Assembly: GCA_036877525.1 (NCBI GenBank)
Contig: JAZGTH010000062.1
Location: forward strand, 7,624,501-7,688,500
DNA: 64,000 bases
From: Chromobotia macracanthus
Lineage: Eukaryota > Chordata > Actinopteri > Cypriniformes > Botiidae
Reading direction: 5' to 3'
The translations under genes and the position numbers were made by a program. Of the stretch, positions 41,381 to 52,725 are shown in pieces; the first letter of the stretch is position 1, and each line of letters begins with the position of its first letter. The notes under the pieces are model-generated. The model ran no database searches, was not told the DNA's origin, and saw only the letters and a list, made by a program, of their open reading frames with translations.

Positions 41381-41575
41381 GGTTCCATGCGTAGCAGGAA
41401 GTCCTGCCCCCAAGCTTTTCTGACATCCACTCACAGCAGCACCTTAGTCGAGGAAATAGTGGCAGTGCTGCGTAACCTTCACTCTTTCAGCCAATGGAAC
41501 GGCCTCATTGATGAATACATTAACTCCCAGCTCAGCAGTATCAGTGATGTTATGGCAGGCAGACACTCAGAAGTC
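41381..41575 (+). pseudogene. herc2: herc2 relic, exon before the CPH domain
   Basis: CPQAFLTSTHSSTLVEEIVA and LHSFSQWNGLIDEYINSQL follow human RPQASLTATHSSTLAEEVVA and LHSLTQWNGLINKYINSQL. By position in human HERC2 this lies some 1700 residues beyond the previous piece, so a very large internal part has been deleted. The frame is open and reads through the presumed small intron into the next piece. Confidence 0.88.
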
Positions 41576-41669
41576 CAAATTTCGAATGTTGGTTTCATAT
41601 ATTATCCACCCAATACCCAATTAGTGTCGCAACGGCAGAAATACCTTGTGTTCAGCGCGGAAGCTCCAG

Positions 41670-41881
41670 CACTGGGGAGTCTGATGGCTGTTTTAGCAGT
41701 CATTGGTGGGATCGATGGGCGTCTGCATCTGAGTGGACCTGTCATTTATGAGGAATATGGGGAGGGCACAGTGAGTTGCATCACACCTAAAGGACTAATC
41801 ACTGCACAGTTCCACGAGATGAGGAGCTGCAAAGCATGCCTGCTCAGCCAGCTCAAACATACATTTGCTCCACCATACAGG
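41670..41881 (+). pseudogene. herc2: herc2 relic, CPH domain exon
   Basis: GSLMAVLAVIGGIDGRLHL, EEYGEGTVSCITPKG and TAQFHEMRSCKACLLSQLK follow the HERC2 CPH (p53-binding) domain (human MAVLAVIGGIDGRLRLGG, DEFGEGTVTRITPKG). The frame is open. It is preceded by ccag and followed by an eroded donor. Confidence 0.9.
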
Positions 41882-42246
41882 GTACAGATGGACAAAAGAC
41901 TGTAATCTGTGGAATAACCACAATAGGCCTTCAAATGACACGATGCAATGACCTTGACTTGTTTAACAATAATACACTTGCTAAAAGACTTACTACATTA
42001 ACAAAATGCAATGAATATTGAATATTAGTGTAATGCTTTCTGTATTCTACACAGTATTTGTGTTTTACACAGCATTTTACACATTTTGCATAGCATAGTA
42101 AAGAATGTGGGCAAAGGATGCATAATACGCATACATATATAATAGTACTACCCTTAGTCTTTCTGCAACCTTATGTATTTATTTTCCGCCATGTTTTTCT
42201 TTGTGGTTTATATTGTGATGTGTGTATTGTCTAGGTTTCTCTGTAG

Positions 42247-42667
42247 CTTCCCATGATTCCATTCGGTGTTCAGAACCTTCCCTTCACTGAACCCATGCTG
42301 ACTGTGTGGGCTCAGCCAGTCAGTCTAGCAGGAAGCAAACTGGAGAAACAACACAAAAAAATCCCTTAGCAGAAGACTTACGGGTACCACAGACTCATAT
42401 AACATAAACTTATCCTGTGATCTGATGGAAAGACGTTCCTGCTAGTCAGCATTCTGCTCAGTTGATTTTGTGAACATCCTGTTTCATTCAGTTGTCTGTG
42501 GTGTTTTATCTTGCAGGAGATCAGGTAGATGTGCATTTATTGCAGTGTCAGCAGCTTAGGCTGTATGTCCTGAAAGCAGCGCGGGCTCTTCAGTCCCACC
42601 AGGACAAACTCGCTCTCTCAGATTCTCTCTCAGCCAGTTGTCACAGATGTCAGCCCAACCCCCCCTA
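42247..42667 (+). pseudogene. herc2: herc2 relic, two exons after the CPH domain
   Basis: Piece one (42247-42362) reads NLPFTEPMLTVWAQ and LAGSKLEKQHKK and runs into TAG. Piece two (42517-42667), after ttgcag, reads QVDVHLLQCQQLRLYVLKAA and RALQSHQDKL; human has QVDLDLLRCQQLKLYILKAG and RALLSHQDKL. Its 3' part has drifted. Confidence 0.88.
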
Positions 42668-43048
42668 GTAAGACCAGAATCCCGGTTCTGACTTGCTGTG
42701 TGAACCCCTTTTGTTTGTTTGTTTTTTTGGCTGTTAGTTTGGTTGTTATTTGTAAGGTTAATCTTATGACATTATAAAACACTCATCTAGAAAGGGGAAA
42801 GAGGGGAAAACATGCTCTGGTTTTATGAAATGAAAGCCACAGCTCAGTAATCATCCAGTGGGGTAGCGGGTTGGACGTCAGACTCTGCTGCCCCCTGTTG
42901 GTCATGTAGAATGTAAAGTAGTTAGTTTTGGATGGCTGCTTTCTTTGCCCATTTTGTCCTTTAATTGTTGTGTCCAAATGTGTTAAATCCAGGTGTTACA
43001 CAACAGCAGTCTGTTTCACATCAGAGGATCAGTGAGATTCATCTCCAG

Positions 43049-43640
43049 ATGTGGGTGATCTGTCCCCTGAGGATCCCCAGCCGCCCTTCATCCTCCTTCA
43101 GCAGCTGCTGTAAGTGTCCACTCAGCCTTTTCCAATCAAAGCCAGAGATTTACTTTAGCTCAACCAGTTGACACAGTTAACCACAAAATACTAAAGAGAT
43201 CTAGAATACTAGAATACCACAGAATACTAAAGAGTACCTCAAAGAGGTAACAAAGCTGGTAAAAAAGCTGGGAAACCTTTGCAAAGAGCAAAGAGACCTT
43301 TGAGATTGTATGGCTACACTACCTCAGTTCTATCACTTATTCTGAATTTCATATATTCTCACTGTGGTGTGTGTTTTAGGCCGCAGCCCTGGCTGTGTGT
43401 CAGTACCTGGCGGTTGAGTCCACACGCCTGTCGTCCCCTCTGTTTGAGAACAGCAGCTTCAACAAAGCCACTACACCCATTCCCATGCAGTACATGTGCC
43501 CACCCAAGCAGAAGAAACACAAGACCTTGTCTGTGCCTACTGCTCCCATTGTCCTACAACTGATGGAGATGGGCTTTCAGAAGAAAAACATAGAGTTTGC
43601 CCTTAAATCACTGTCTGGAACCACAGGCAGCGTTGGAGCT
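43049..43640 (+). pseudogene. herc2: herc2 relic, UBA-like region exons
   Basis: Piece one (43049-43109) reads LSPEDPQPPFILLQQLL and ends in a consensus donor gtaagt. Piece two (43380-43640), after ttttag, reads AAALAVCQYLAVEST and IVLQLMEMGFQKKNIEFAL, the UBA-like segment of HERC2 (human VVQLMEMGFSRRNIEFAL). The ZZ zinc finger that should follow is missing. Confidence 0.9.
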
Positions 43641-44170
43641 GAATACAGATGCGTTCACATTCATTCACAAATCAAAGAATCAGAACTGAGAACACTTCAG
43701 TTTGATTATAATGGCTGTAGAAGCTAATGGATTGTTCAGCCTCTGTTTGAACTAGTATTGTCAAAGTATCAGATTTTCTCTGCATGGTTATCATGGCCAA
43801 AAGAAATCATGGTAACTTTATTAACACAGTATAATAATGCTATCAGTTTATCTTTAATGTTTTGTTCTTTATGTTTTCTCGTTTTTTGAGTTTGTAACCA
43901 TTGTGGCTCTTAAAGCAACATTAAATGTGTGCAATAGTGCCACCTACTGTGTTGGAGTTTTAACTAGAAACTGGCACTGAATTATTCATAATATTATCGT
44001 ATGTGTAGTATTAACACGGTACCAATAACCATTGGTATTAATATCAAAGTTATTAATATCAGTATTTGCAACACCCCTAGTTTGAACCCCAAAACCTTAA
44101 ACTGCTCAAACTTATTAAAAGCACTGGATCAAGTTGGAGCTTTTCTCAGATATTTTTGTCCACAGACTGA

Positions 44171-44583
44171 AAATGATAATAGATCCAGTAGCTACATGCC
44201 TTCACTAGTGGTACAAATCAATTAACGTTTTTGCAATAAGGAGCCCTCAGGTCATGGATCAGTAGTTATATATGAATGCATGGAATTATCCTGTAGGTGG
44301 ACGTTCTCTCTATAACCTGATTGAGTTGAAGACCATCAACATCAACCCTACTTTTTTATAGATATCAGTGTGTTTTTGTTTTACGTTTGTATATTTGTTT
44401 GTTCAGTATCATAAATATATTGAGATCACCATCAAACAGAGCCGGAGTTCAGGGAATGACTGTAAGATCAATGGCTTGAGCATTATGGGCCATGTTCGTG
44501 CTGAGGATGAAGATCTGGCCACTGTGCCTTTCCTGGCATCTGACAATGAGAAGGAGGAGGATGAGAATATGACAACTGGAAAG
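44171..44583 (+). pseudogene. herc2: herc2 relic, DOC domain exons
   Basis: Three pieces: SSSYMPSLVV (44171-44215), LYNLIELKTININP ending in TAG (44297-44361) and YHKYIEITIKQSRSSGNDCK with VRAEDEDLATVPFLASDNEK (44407-44583). They match the C-terminal half of the APC10/DOC domain and the acidic linker of HERC2. RCC1-like domain 2, which should follow, is absent. Confidence 0.9.
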
Positions 44584-44649
44584 TGTTTAATAGATTTTGC
44601 TAAAGAAGGAAATGGATTAATGGTCTTACACTCTGTTAACAATTTCTTC

Positions 44650-44790
44650 TAAAGGTGCAATCCACAACTTTTGCCTCTCTGTCACCATCTCTTTTTGAAA
44701 TGTAAAATTAATGGTGACTTTATGTACTTCATGTATGAAAAATCTGACCTGATCATTCCGATTAAAAATCATTATTATAAACTTATGAAT
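44650..44790. mobile_element. Partial copy of the AGCTGCAAT MITE
   Basis: It starts aaaggtgcaatccacaactt and shares gcctctctgtcaccatctct with the left part of the copy at 14388. The right end is absent. Confidence 0.55.
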
Positions 44791-45007
44791 ATTATACATT
44801 TATGTTACATGTTTGTAACTTAGATACAAACTAAGTTAGTTAGCTCTAGTATGTATTTTGTCAATTATGGAGCACATATATAAATGTTTTTTTTAGGATA
44901 TTCAGGCTGCTTTATACAGTAGTAAATTGATGGTGATTTACAATGGTTTTCCTGACAGTTATCACAAAAGTAGCATAAAAGTAGGATTTTACTGTATTTT
45001 AAGTTAT

Positions 45008-45110
45008 TTATAGCTGCTGTAGCTTAATTGGTAGAATATGGTGTTTGCAACACCAAGGTTGTAGGTCCAAGCCCAGGGTAAACACATACTGATAAAATGT
45101 ATGAGTTTTC
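45008..45110 (+). mobile_element. tRNA-derived SINE
   Basis: tgtagcttaattggtagaat (A box), an anticodon-arm region with gtttgcaacac, and ggttgtaggtccaagccc (B-box-like). It occupies the place where RLD2 exons of herc2 would be expected. Confidence 0.7.
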
Positions 45111-45423
45111 ATTTCAATCGAAATGTCGGACAAAACTAATTGGTTTACTGATGTGTCAGGTTTGACTGTGCCTCCTTCAGACTGCTTATCAGCCTCCAGC
45201 CCCTGTGAGACTGAAGGTCCAGCCCCACCCTCAAACAGAAGAGCAGCTAAGTCCAGACCCCTGCACAGATGTGAGAAACACTTTTTTTATATTTACTACT
45301 ATTGAGTTTTGAGTTCATTTTCAATGGATCCCATTTATACATAAGGCCCCCTTAGTGAATGTTTTGCATTTCCAGTATTTTATGCTAAGTTTGCAGAATT
45401 GTGTTGTTTTATGTGGTCTCCAG

Positions 45424-45768
45424 GTGATGACGTCTGAGGACGCCAACTCACCTTCATCAGCTGTGACGCCCTTAGCTGCCTCCATCTCTTCCCGCCCTTT
45501 CACCCCAGTGACAGACGACCCTGGTGCTGCCAGCATCATCTCAGAGACCATGACCAAAACTAAGGAGGTCAGCTGGACACACTTTCAGACAATCTGGTTT
45601 CAGGGAATAAATGGTATGATGTTTCATGTTTTGTTTGAAAAACAATTAATTGGTTTTTACTGTGATATTCACAATGACCTGGTTTGATTGGTTATGATAG
45701 GACTCTGAGAGTCAGAGTAAAACAGTGGGCCCAGAGCCACAGTATTTGGATGGGTTCACCAGTGTGAA
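45424..45768 (+). pseudogene. herc2: herc2 relic, exons beyond RLD2
   Basis: TSEDANSPSSAVTPLA with RPFTPVTDDPGAASIISET and MTKTKE (45424-45567, flanked by ccag and gtcagc), then after tag DSESQSKTVGPEPQYLDGFTS (45701-45768). Human has RPFIPVTDDLGAASIIAET and DVESQNKAAGPEPQALDEFTS. A possible next fragment at 45944-46005 is too drifted to call. Nothing of RLD3 or HECT was found downstream. Confidence 0.88.
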
Positions 45769-48700
45769 TTGTATTGTATCTGTATTGTATCATTATGTGC
45801 GATTTGCTTTAAAGCACTATTAAGCTGATGAAGAGCAAGTTTTTTATCTTTGTTAGGAAGAGAACCAGTAAGATGAATTTACACACGTCTTTGTGTTAAA
45901 CATTGTGTTCACCTTTTATTGCAGAGGATAGACTACTTAGACTAGCATTGTGGTAAATGACTCCAGACAGAAGATCTCCACATCAACTTTATGATGTGTT
46001 CAGCAGGTAGTATTATTAACATTAGCTCTGCCTCTTTATTTTGACATCAGTGTTTTCTTATGAGAGTGTTTTTAGCTCTGAGAGGGTCATTTGTTCCTTA
46101 AGTCAGCCGGTTAAAAGCCTGAACAGGGGCTGTTTTAGGTCTTCTGTCCCTGTATCCTCTCCTCACGTGTCTGCCAGTTCTCCTTATAGAATGCATATAA
46201 TTTGATTTTGTTAATAAATTTAAACCAAAATGACCTCCGTAAATGTTAACAGCTTGAGTTTTTTTTGTTCTTTTTGACATTTATTCAGTTGACTGATGCT
46301 TTTTGTTGGATTTTTTTTATCAGCTTGTGTGTTTTTGGTAAAATATGTGGTGTCTGTGGTATGGGTGAAGACACTTTTGGCATTGTAAAATAATTCATTC
46401 AGTGGTCCTTAGTGACTAATCCACATCCATATGTCTGGGGTCATTTAAACTTTTGAGGAGTAGCAGATGTTTAAAATCCTAAATAGTTTAAAGTTGTGCT
46501 TGTAGTTCCAGCACTATACTGCTATATCCATTTTCCATTTATAAACTGCAGTGAGAGTATTTCAGGATATTTAGGTATTTTTTCCACAGTTGAGCACTAG
46601 GGGTCACTGGGCTCAACTGATATTAGGAGGAAGAGGTTTTTACAGACCCACACATACAGTATGTCTGAAGTGTCTTGGATTTTGCAATGCCACATTTGAA
46701 AACAATGAAACGGCTCTAATTATTTCAGAATGGAATCAAGGTTGTTACAAATCAAAATGACAAAATGCATATACAGTATTTTCAGTTCTTTACAGTAGTT
46801 AATAGAAGCGTTCTAATAACTCCAGTAGTTTTTGGTGAGAGTGTTAAGACAGTGTTCAGACTATTCTGAATTTTAAACAATATCTATGTAAAAATCATAA
46901 TATCCTTTAAAAATCTTACAGTATATTGCATGTTATTCTATACCTAAGAACAACCTGTGATAACAACAATGGTAATGCACAAGGGATATCCTGAACGATT
47001 TAGCATATTGCAGTTGCCACATGATTTAATTTGCCTCAAAGCCCTTCAGATAAGTGCTATTTTTTTAGAATTTTAAAGGAACAGTGCACCCAAAGGTTAG
47101 ATGGATCAGATCATCAATGTTTAAAATGGAAAATTTAGCCTGCAAAGTTCATATGATTACAAACTTCTGTCTGGACTCCCATTGGCAGTTAGTGCCTCAC
47201 TTGATAGAAATGTCTGTTTTAGTGTGGATCCAGGGGGACGTGAGGACATACGACACCTCCCTTTTTATTTACCTTTATTTCTTGAGGAGGGACAGCATGT
47301 TCAGGAATTTAATTAGGCCATTGTGAGAATGCCATTGTGAGAATGCTAATAGAGATGTTAGGGGCCCATGTTCCCGCTTTTACAAAAACACTACCTCAGT
47401 TGTCAAGATTTTCAGTGAATAATAATCATTGTTTTTTAAACGATTAAACTAATTAATGATTTTTATGCTGATTAGATGAGTCATGGCCATACTCATTTTA
47501 CTTTTAAGACATGTTTACTTTGTGCAGCTTCACCGTTGTGATCTTTTATTTATGAGGTGTTTCCCCACCATTTCACAATTAGTGTCCAGTCTTTGAGCAC
47601 AGACAGTTGATTAATTTAGATAATAATCATTTGATAATAAGGTTGTTAAGGGTTTAATATCTTATGATGTTCCCCATTTTTGGAGAGAGACACAAAGAAA
47701 TTGAGATTTTTTTTGCATGAGTGAAAATTAGTATATAAAAAGTATATGCCCTTAAATGATCATTTGTGAGTTTTTGATTTTTTTGTACTTTTTTTTTGTT
47801 TCTTGAGTTTTGTTTTGTACTGATATGCTGATGTGCAGAATTCTGCTGATGACATGAATAGAAAATATAGTTCCTCGACCTCAGCCTGTTCCTATATGCA
47901 TTGCACAGCAGTTATGGTGATATTTCCTAGAACTGATTTAGAATCAGCACTCTGACAACAGATTGGATTAAAAGGGATCAGATGGTGACTGCTAAAACTC
48001 ATTTGCCCTGTGAAAGACTACAATCTGTACACATTTAATAGTAAGATATGCATGCCCATAAATATTTATGCACCTTAAATGATTCATGAATAATGTATTA
48101 AATAGGATTGCCAATATCTTTTAAACATTTTAATAATGGTTAATAGTTTATTCCAGGATTAGATTAGAGCAGTCTAGTGCTGTAGTTTTCAAAGTCCAAG
48201 TAACCTGAAGTCTTATACAAGCAAATTTTGACATTTCATTTAGTCCTAAACTGTTTTTTTACCATATAGGTTAATTAAGAGTCTTTAGCTTACCTTACAG
48301 AAGACAGAAACATTATTGTCGGAAATTAATTTCTTATGCAAGCTGTAGCAGCAGCACAATGTATGTCCATGTTGCAGATTAATTTTGTTCCAAAAGCTTT
48401 GCTCAACAGTTTGTCTTAATGACTTGTTTTGGACGCACAATCATAACAGTGCAGCAAGTGTTTCTTCCCCTCAGGGAAGCTGTCAAGAGTGACACAGATT
48501 ACTTGCTCCTTTAAAACTACAGTCATTAGCTCTTATCCTGATGTTTGGTTCTGCGTGTCCCCTCTCCTGCACTTCTGGCTGATTTCATGGCCATGTATGA
48601 CCGATCCATCGTGAAAGAGGTCCATCAAACACGGTTTGATTTAGGTGTTCCTGTCAAGTGTTCTCAACAGGAAAACAGATGCTGGAGATGCTGATTTCTG

Positions 48701-50084
48701 ACACAGAGCTTCAAGACCGCAAAGTGTGACTGAACAGAAGCAAACCGAGTATCGTAGAGTAACGTATGTTTTCTTGTGGATGGGAATTTGATTACAAATG
48801 TGTATAATATAGTCAGATTGAATTAGGTGGATCAAATAGCAATAAAACAAGTTACCACTGACTGTGGGGTAGAGAAAACGTTCTGAAGGCCATGCTAAAA
48901 CATTTAGAGATCGGCTTTCGTAGGAAGTTGAGGACATGCTTATTTGACTTTGGGGCTCTTTTGGACAACTACCTAGGAACTGCCCAAAACATCCTAGTAA
49001 CACCCTAGTAACCACCTGACAATCACTGGCAACAAATATGAAGGGCAATTTTAGTAAGAGAAAAATGACACATTAAAAAAACTGGTTTAACTGTGTCGTG
49101 CAACAATTATACATTGTGGTTGCAATAGTGGCAATATTTTATAATCAGACACTTTTTTTGTAATTTTGTATTTGTATTTTTTAGCATACAAAATGTTTTG
49201 CATCCCAAGTTTGATATTTATCAGATGAAGACTTTGGTTATGGGAGAACAAATCTTTGCTGTACTTTTTATTTTTATGATTATCACTGGACTCCATATTA
49301 GGATCCCTCGGTTCTCTGGCAACACTTGGTTTCGTTGGAGACGTAAGTTTGTGTTTTAAAGACTCCATGTTGTTTATTCTAGAATCAATATGATAAAGAT
49401 TGCTTACATTGTGTACACTCTGTTATTAACTTCAGTCTAGTGATGGTCATTAACTTTTATTAGCCTAAAGTATGAGAACACAGCAACATTATGTTGTGTA
49501 CCAAAGGTTGTATGAATAATATAAAGTGGCATATTTAGATTCAAATTGAGCTTTAGAATATTTTTAAATGAAGATTTACAAAAGCATCTACATTTATAAC
49601 ATTAACTAAATTAGGGTTATTTCACAGATATGAAATAGACATGGTAATTGCACTGATTTACTGTAATGTGTGTAAAACTGTGAATAATTTAAATCTCTGT
49701 GGTTCTTTGTATTAGTTATTGTATTCCAGAAATTGAAGATAAGTACATTATTTGAACGTAGGGGAAATTACTCAGTGCACTCATGTCCATTTGACAGATG
49801 GAGTGCCCTTCATAAAGACCCAGATCTCTGTAGCCTAAACCATCTCTTATACAGACTACAGTTTAAACTTCATGAACAGTTAACTTGTTTGTTGGTTAAC
49901 ACTCCAAAAACAGAATGTAAATTTGCGTCATTATAGCCTATTTCTATGCTGTTCTGGAAAGATCTGCATCTAATTCTCTCTTTACCACAGAGGCCCAGTC
50001 TAATGACTGTTGTGGAATAGATAAATGGAATGAAACTCCATCAATACAGGCAATGCTAACAAATCACCCATTCATCCATACATC

Positions 50085-50185
50085 AAGATAGATAGATGGA
50101 TAGATGACACATGGATAGATAGATAGACGGATGGATGGATGAATAAATAGACAGACAGACAGATAGACAGACAGATAGATGAATG
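50085..50185. repeat. (GATA)n/(GACA)n tetranucleotide satellite
   Basis: Mixed gata, gaca, gatg and ggat units over about 95 bp. Confidence 0.9.
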
Positions 50186-50204
50186 AAATAAATCTTTCTC
50201 TCTA

Positions 50205-50290
50205 TATGGGGCAGTCATGGCCTAATGGTTAAAGACTTGGACTTATAGACCAAAGGTTACAGGTTCAATTCCCATTTCTGGCAGGAAACA
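50205..50290 (+). mobile_element. tRNA-derived SINE head (second family)
   Basis: ggggcagtcatggcctaatg, then gacttggacttatagacc and ggttacaggttcaattccc. This is the same head type as the minus-strand element at 36530-36745. Confidence 0.75.
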
Positions 50291-51604
50291 AGTACATTGA
50301 TTGATTGAAAACAGCGCCAATAGTGTTTGTAATGGCTTAAATAACTTCAAAGCCCATATCACTCTATGAATAGCATAGTCTCCTGAGGCATCATGGGAGT
50401 TAGGCCTCCTTTGTGACATTAGTCCTTATTTTGCATGGTAATGTAACAGAGTGTCAGAAATGAAATGTGACCACAAAAATATAAATAAGCATAAGAACAC
50501 AGTCTGTCTGTAATAATTTTGCCACAGCGACACCCTTTTCAAGATCTCTGTTTGTTCAGTGGCTGTCTCCATGGAAACAAATACATTAAATCACCCCTTG
50601 TTGTGAAGACTGTGTGTAGGAGTATTTAAGAAAAGGCATAAGAGAAAATCTGAGAAAGATGAAAGAAAATGAATCACATTATTTGTTAATTTAAAGAATC
50701 ACATTGAAAGACACAGAAGGCTGTTTGGCATTAGAAACATTTACTTTATTAATTAAAAAATGTTGACGTTTCAGTTTATAGATGTTCTGTATTTTAAGGA
50801 TGTGTGTTTCTATATATGTGGCACAAGCTACAGAAAACTATATGTAGCATGAAAATGAGTGAGAGACCGTGTGGTATTTGATCCATAATTTGATGTTTTT
50901 TGACATGTCACAGTACAGTACTATAAATAGAAACCATGAAATGTTCAAGTCTCATAGCCCTCACTGTTTGCCTTTAGATGACACTGGTGGCAATATTCTC
51001 TGAGGCTTCTTTGATTACGGTACAGTGAAAATGAGTTTTTCAAATCATGATGTTAAAAGATGTTTTGCAAATATGTCCAGTTATCAAATTAGAGCGCTCA
51101 ATCTGTCCCACCTTAATATATATTATTTACCTAACACAATGTATATGAATGATATACATACAGAAAACTATGATATTTAGTCAATGACAAAAAAAGTATT
51201 GTGCTAATGATCTGTAATCAATTTAGTGTTTTTTTCACGTTATTGATGTCACTGTTTTTGATTTTATGTAACCGTAACATGGTAGTTTGGGGCAAAGCAA
51301 TTATGATAGCTGTCCTCAGATTAGCTTTCTAGCTTATGATGAGCACCCACAAATGCTTTCAATATAAAACTTTTAGGCTATCAAGCCCTATATAGATGCA
51401 AAAAGAAATTAGATAAAACAAATCTTTGTGAACTGATGCAAACGTACATCAATCAAAAAGAAAATGGGTTTGATGTCATAACAGGATATAAATACATCTT
51501 CTAATGAGCTCTATGGGATGGGTATGCCATCCCTTATTTTCTATGACTCTAACCTATTATAAAAGACCCATAAGAACATGGAAGAACTCGGGACATTATG
51601 AAAA

Positions 51605-52075
51605 CTTTGTCAGGGACGGGGAAGGGAAGAACCCAATCGCAGAACAGCTTGACAAAAATATGAACTTTATTAAACAAAACTCCCTCGAGGGGGAAAAACT
51701 GAAACCAACCGGGAAACATAATCCAGACTTAAACTAACAGAAAGCCATGAACAGACTAATAACAGCCACGATAGACAATTGACAATAAACATGACATCCA
51801 ATGACAAACCAGCACAAGACAGCAAACACAAGGGCATTAAATAAGACAAAAAAACCCAAGGCAGGTAACGAGGGCAGACAGGTGGGAGGAATGAACTAAT
51901 GACAGGAGGATTAATGAAGAAATGAGAGGCGGGGTCATGACACACGACAGGAGAGCACATGGCATGAAGTAAACAAACAAAGGCCATGTGCTTCCACAGA
52001 TAACAAGGACACAGAGCATAAGTCTAGATCCTGACTCCAAGAACCAAGACTAGGATTAAGTCAGGATCTATACTC
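51605..52075 (-). repeat. Dispersed repeat fragment, likely transposon-derived
   Basis: The plus-strand edge gtcagggacggggaagggaa, followed by aacccaatcgcagaacagct and tatgaactttattaaacaaa, has the look of a fish interspersed repeat read in reverse. A segment ggcggggtcatgacacacga lies near 51930. No coding frame is left. The superfamily is not determined. Confidence 0.45.
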
Positions 52076-52399
52076 ATATTTTTAGAAAAATACATGATTC
52101 TGTCTATGCCAGCAGTTTGATGTTATAGCTGCTCTCAGTCTGATTTAACGTCGGCATTCTAGCCAAATTCTAGCCTGCTTGTATTATGTCAGCCATCAGG
52201 CTAACATAAAGTGAATATAAAATCACCAGACCCAAATTAAAACTAGTTATTACTAGTTTTAATTTGGTAAATCAATACTGAAATCATAATAGCACTGATT
52301 ATGACGCTGCAAATATATAAAACTTTAAATCAGAATACTGACTGTGACGCTGTAAACCTATAAACCCTTACACCAAAGTACTGATTGCAGCTGTAACAC

Positions 52400-52725
52400 A
52401 TCAGAGGAAAAATGACCCTCCCAGTGAGCCTGGGTTCTCCCAAGGTTTTTTCTTCACATTCATCATTGGAGTTTGGGTTCCTTGCCACTGTTGCCGTGTT
52501 GGAGTGCTCACTGGGAGACTGCGGATAATAGATATTTGATACTCCATAGTTAATATCTTACTCGATACTTAGTTATTGATAATTGATTGATAATTGACAT
52601 ACTGTTGTTACTGTATCATTGTCTATATTTCCTTTTTTTTCTTTTTCCTCCCTGTAAAGCGGCTTTGAGACAATGCCACATTGTAAAAGCGCTATACAAA
52701 TAAAGCTGAATTTAATTGAATTAAA
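52400..52725 (+). repeat. Interspersed repeat with a 3' end of a common fish type
   Basis: It contains caaggttttttcttcacatt, gggttccttgccactgttgc and, at its end, aagcggctttgagacaatgc followed by gcgctatacaaataaagctg. Parts recur at 58180-58250 (ggttccttgccacggttgcc) and at 58755-58825. It is a short non-coding fragment. Confidence 0.65.

Larger units (their letters stand above)
38423..45768 (+). pseudogene. herc2: Decayed HERC2 gene (unprocessed pseudogene, large internal losses)
   Basis: HERC2 is a giant (about 4830-residue) HECT E3 ubiquitin ligase. Pieces matching it run collinearly on the plus strand: 38423-38508, 40463-40640, 40951-41151, 41381-41575, 41670-41881, 42247-42362, 42517-42667, 43049-43109, 43380-43640, 44171-44215, 44297-44361, 44407-44583, 45424-45567, 45701-45768. 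By position in the human protein they cover about residues 210-330, 740-800, 2480-2720, 2830-2960 and 3480-3550. All three RCC1-like domains, the region of roughly 800-2470 and the HECT domain are missing. Some pieces hold stops (41065-41070, 42368-42370, 44359-44361). Splice-like ag/gt edges and intron-sized spacing rule out a processed copy. The start and end of the relic are approximate. Confidence 0.9.

Noticed and set aside
45123..45305. Possible additional herc2 piece with PSDCLSASSP
   Set aside because: It resembles the low-complexity linker after RLD2 only in composition; the position fits but the alignment is not convincing.
45944..46005. Possible further herc2 exon (VNDSR ... then MMCSAG)
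   Set aside because: Position fits the next HERC2 exon but identity is low and needs two frame changes, so it was left out of the relic boundaries.
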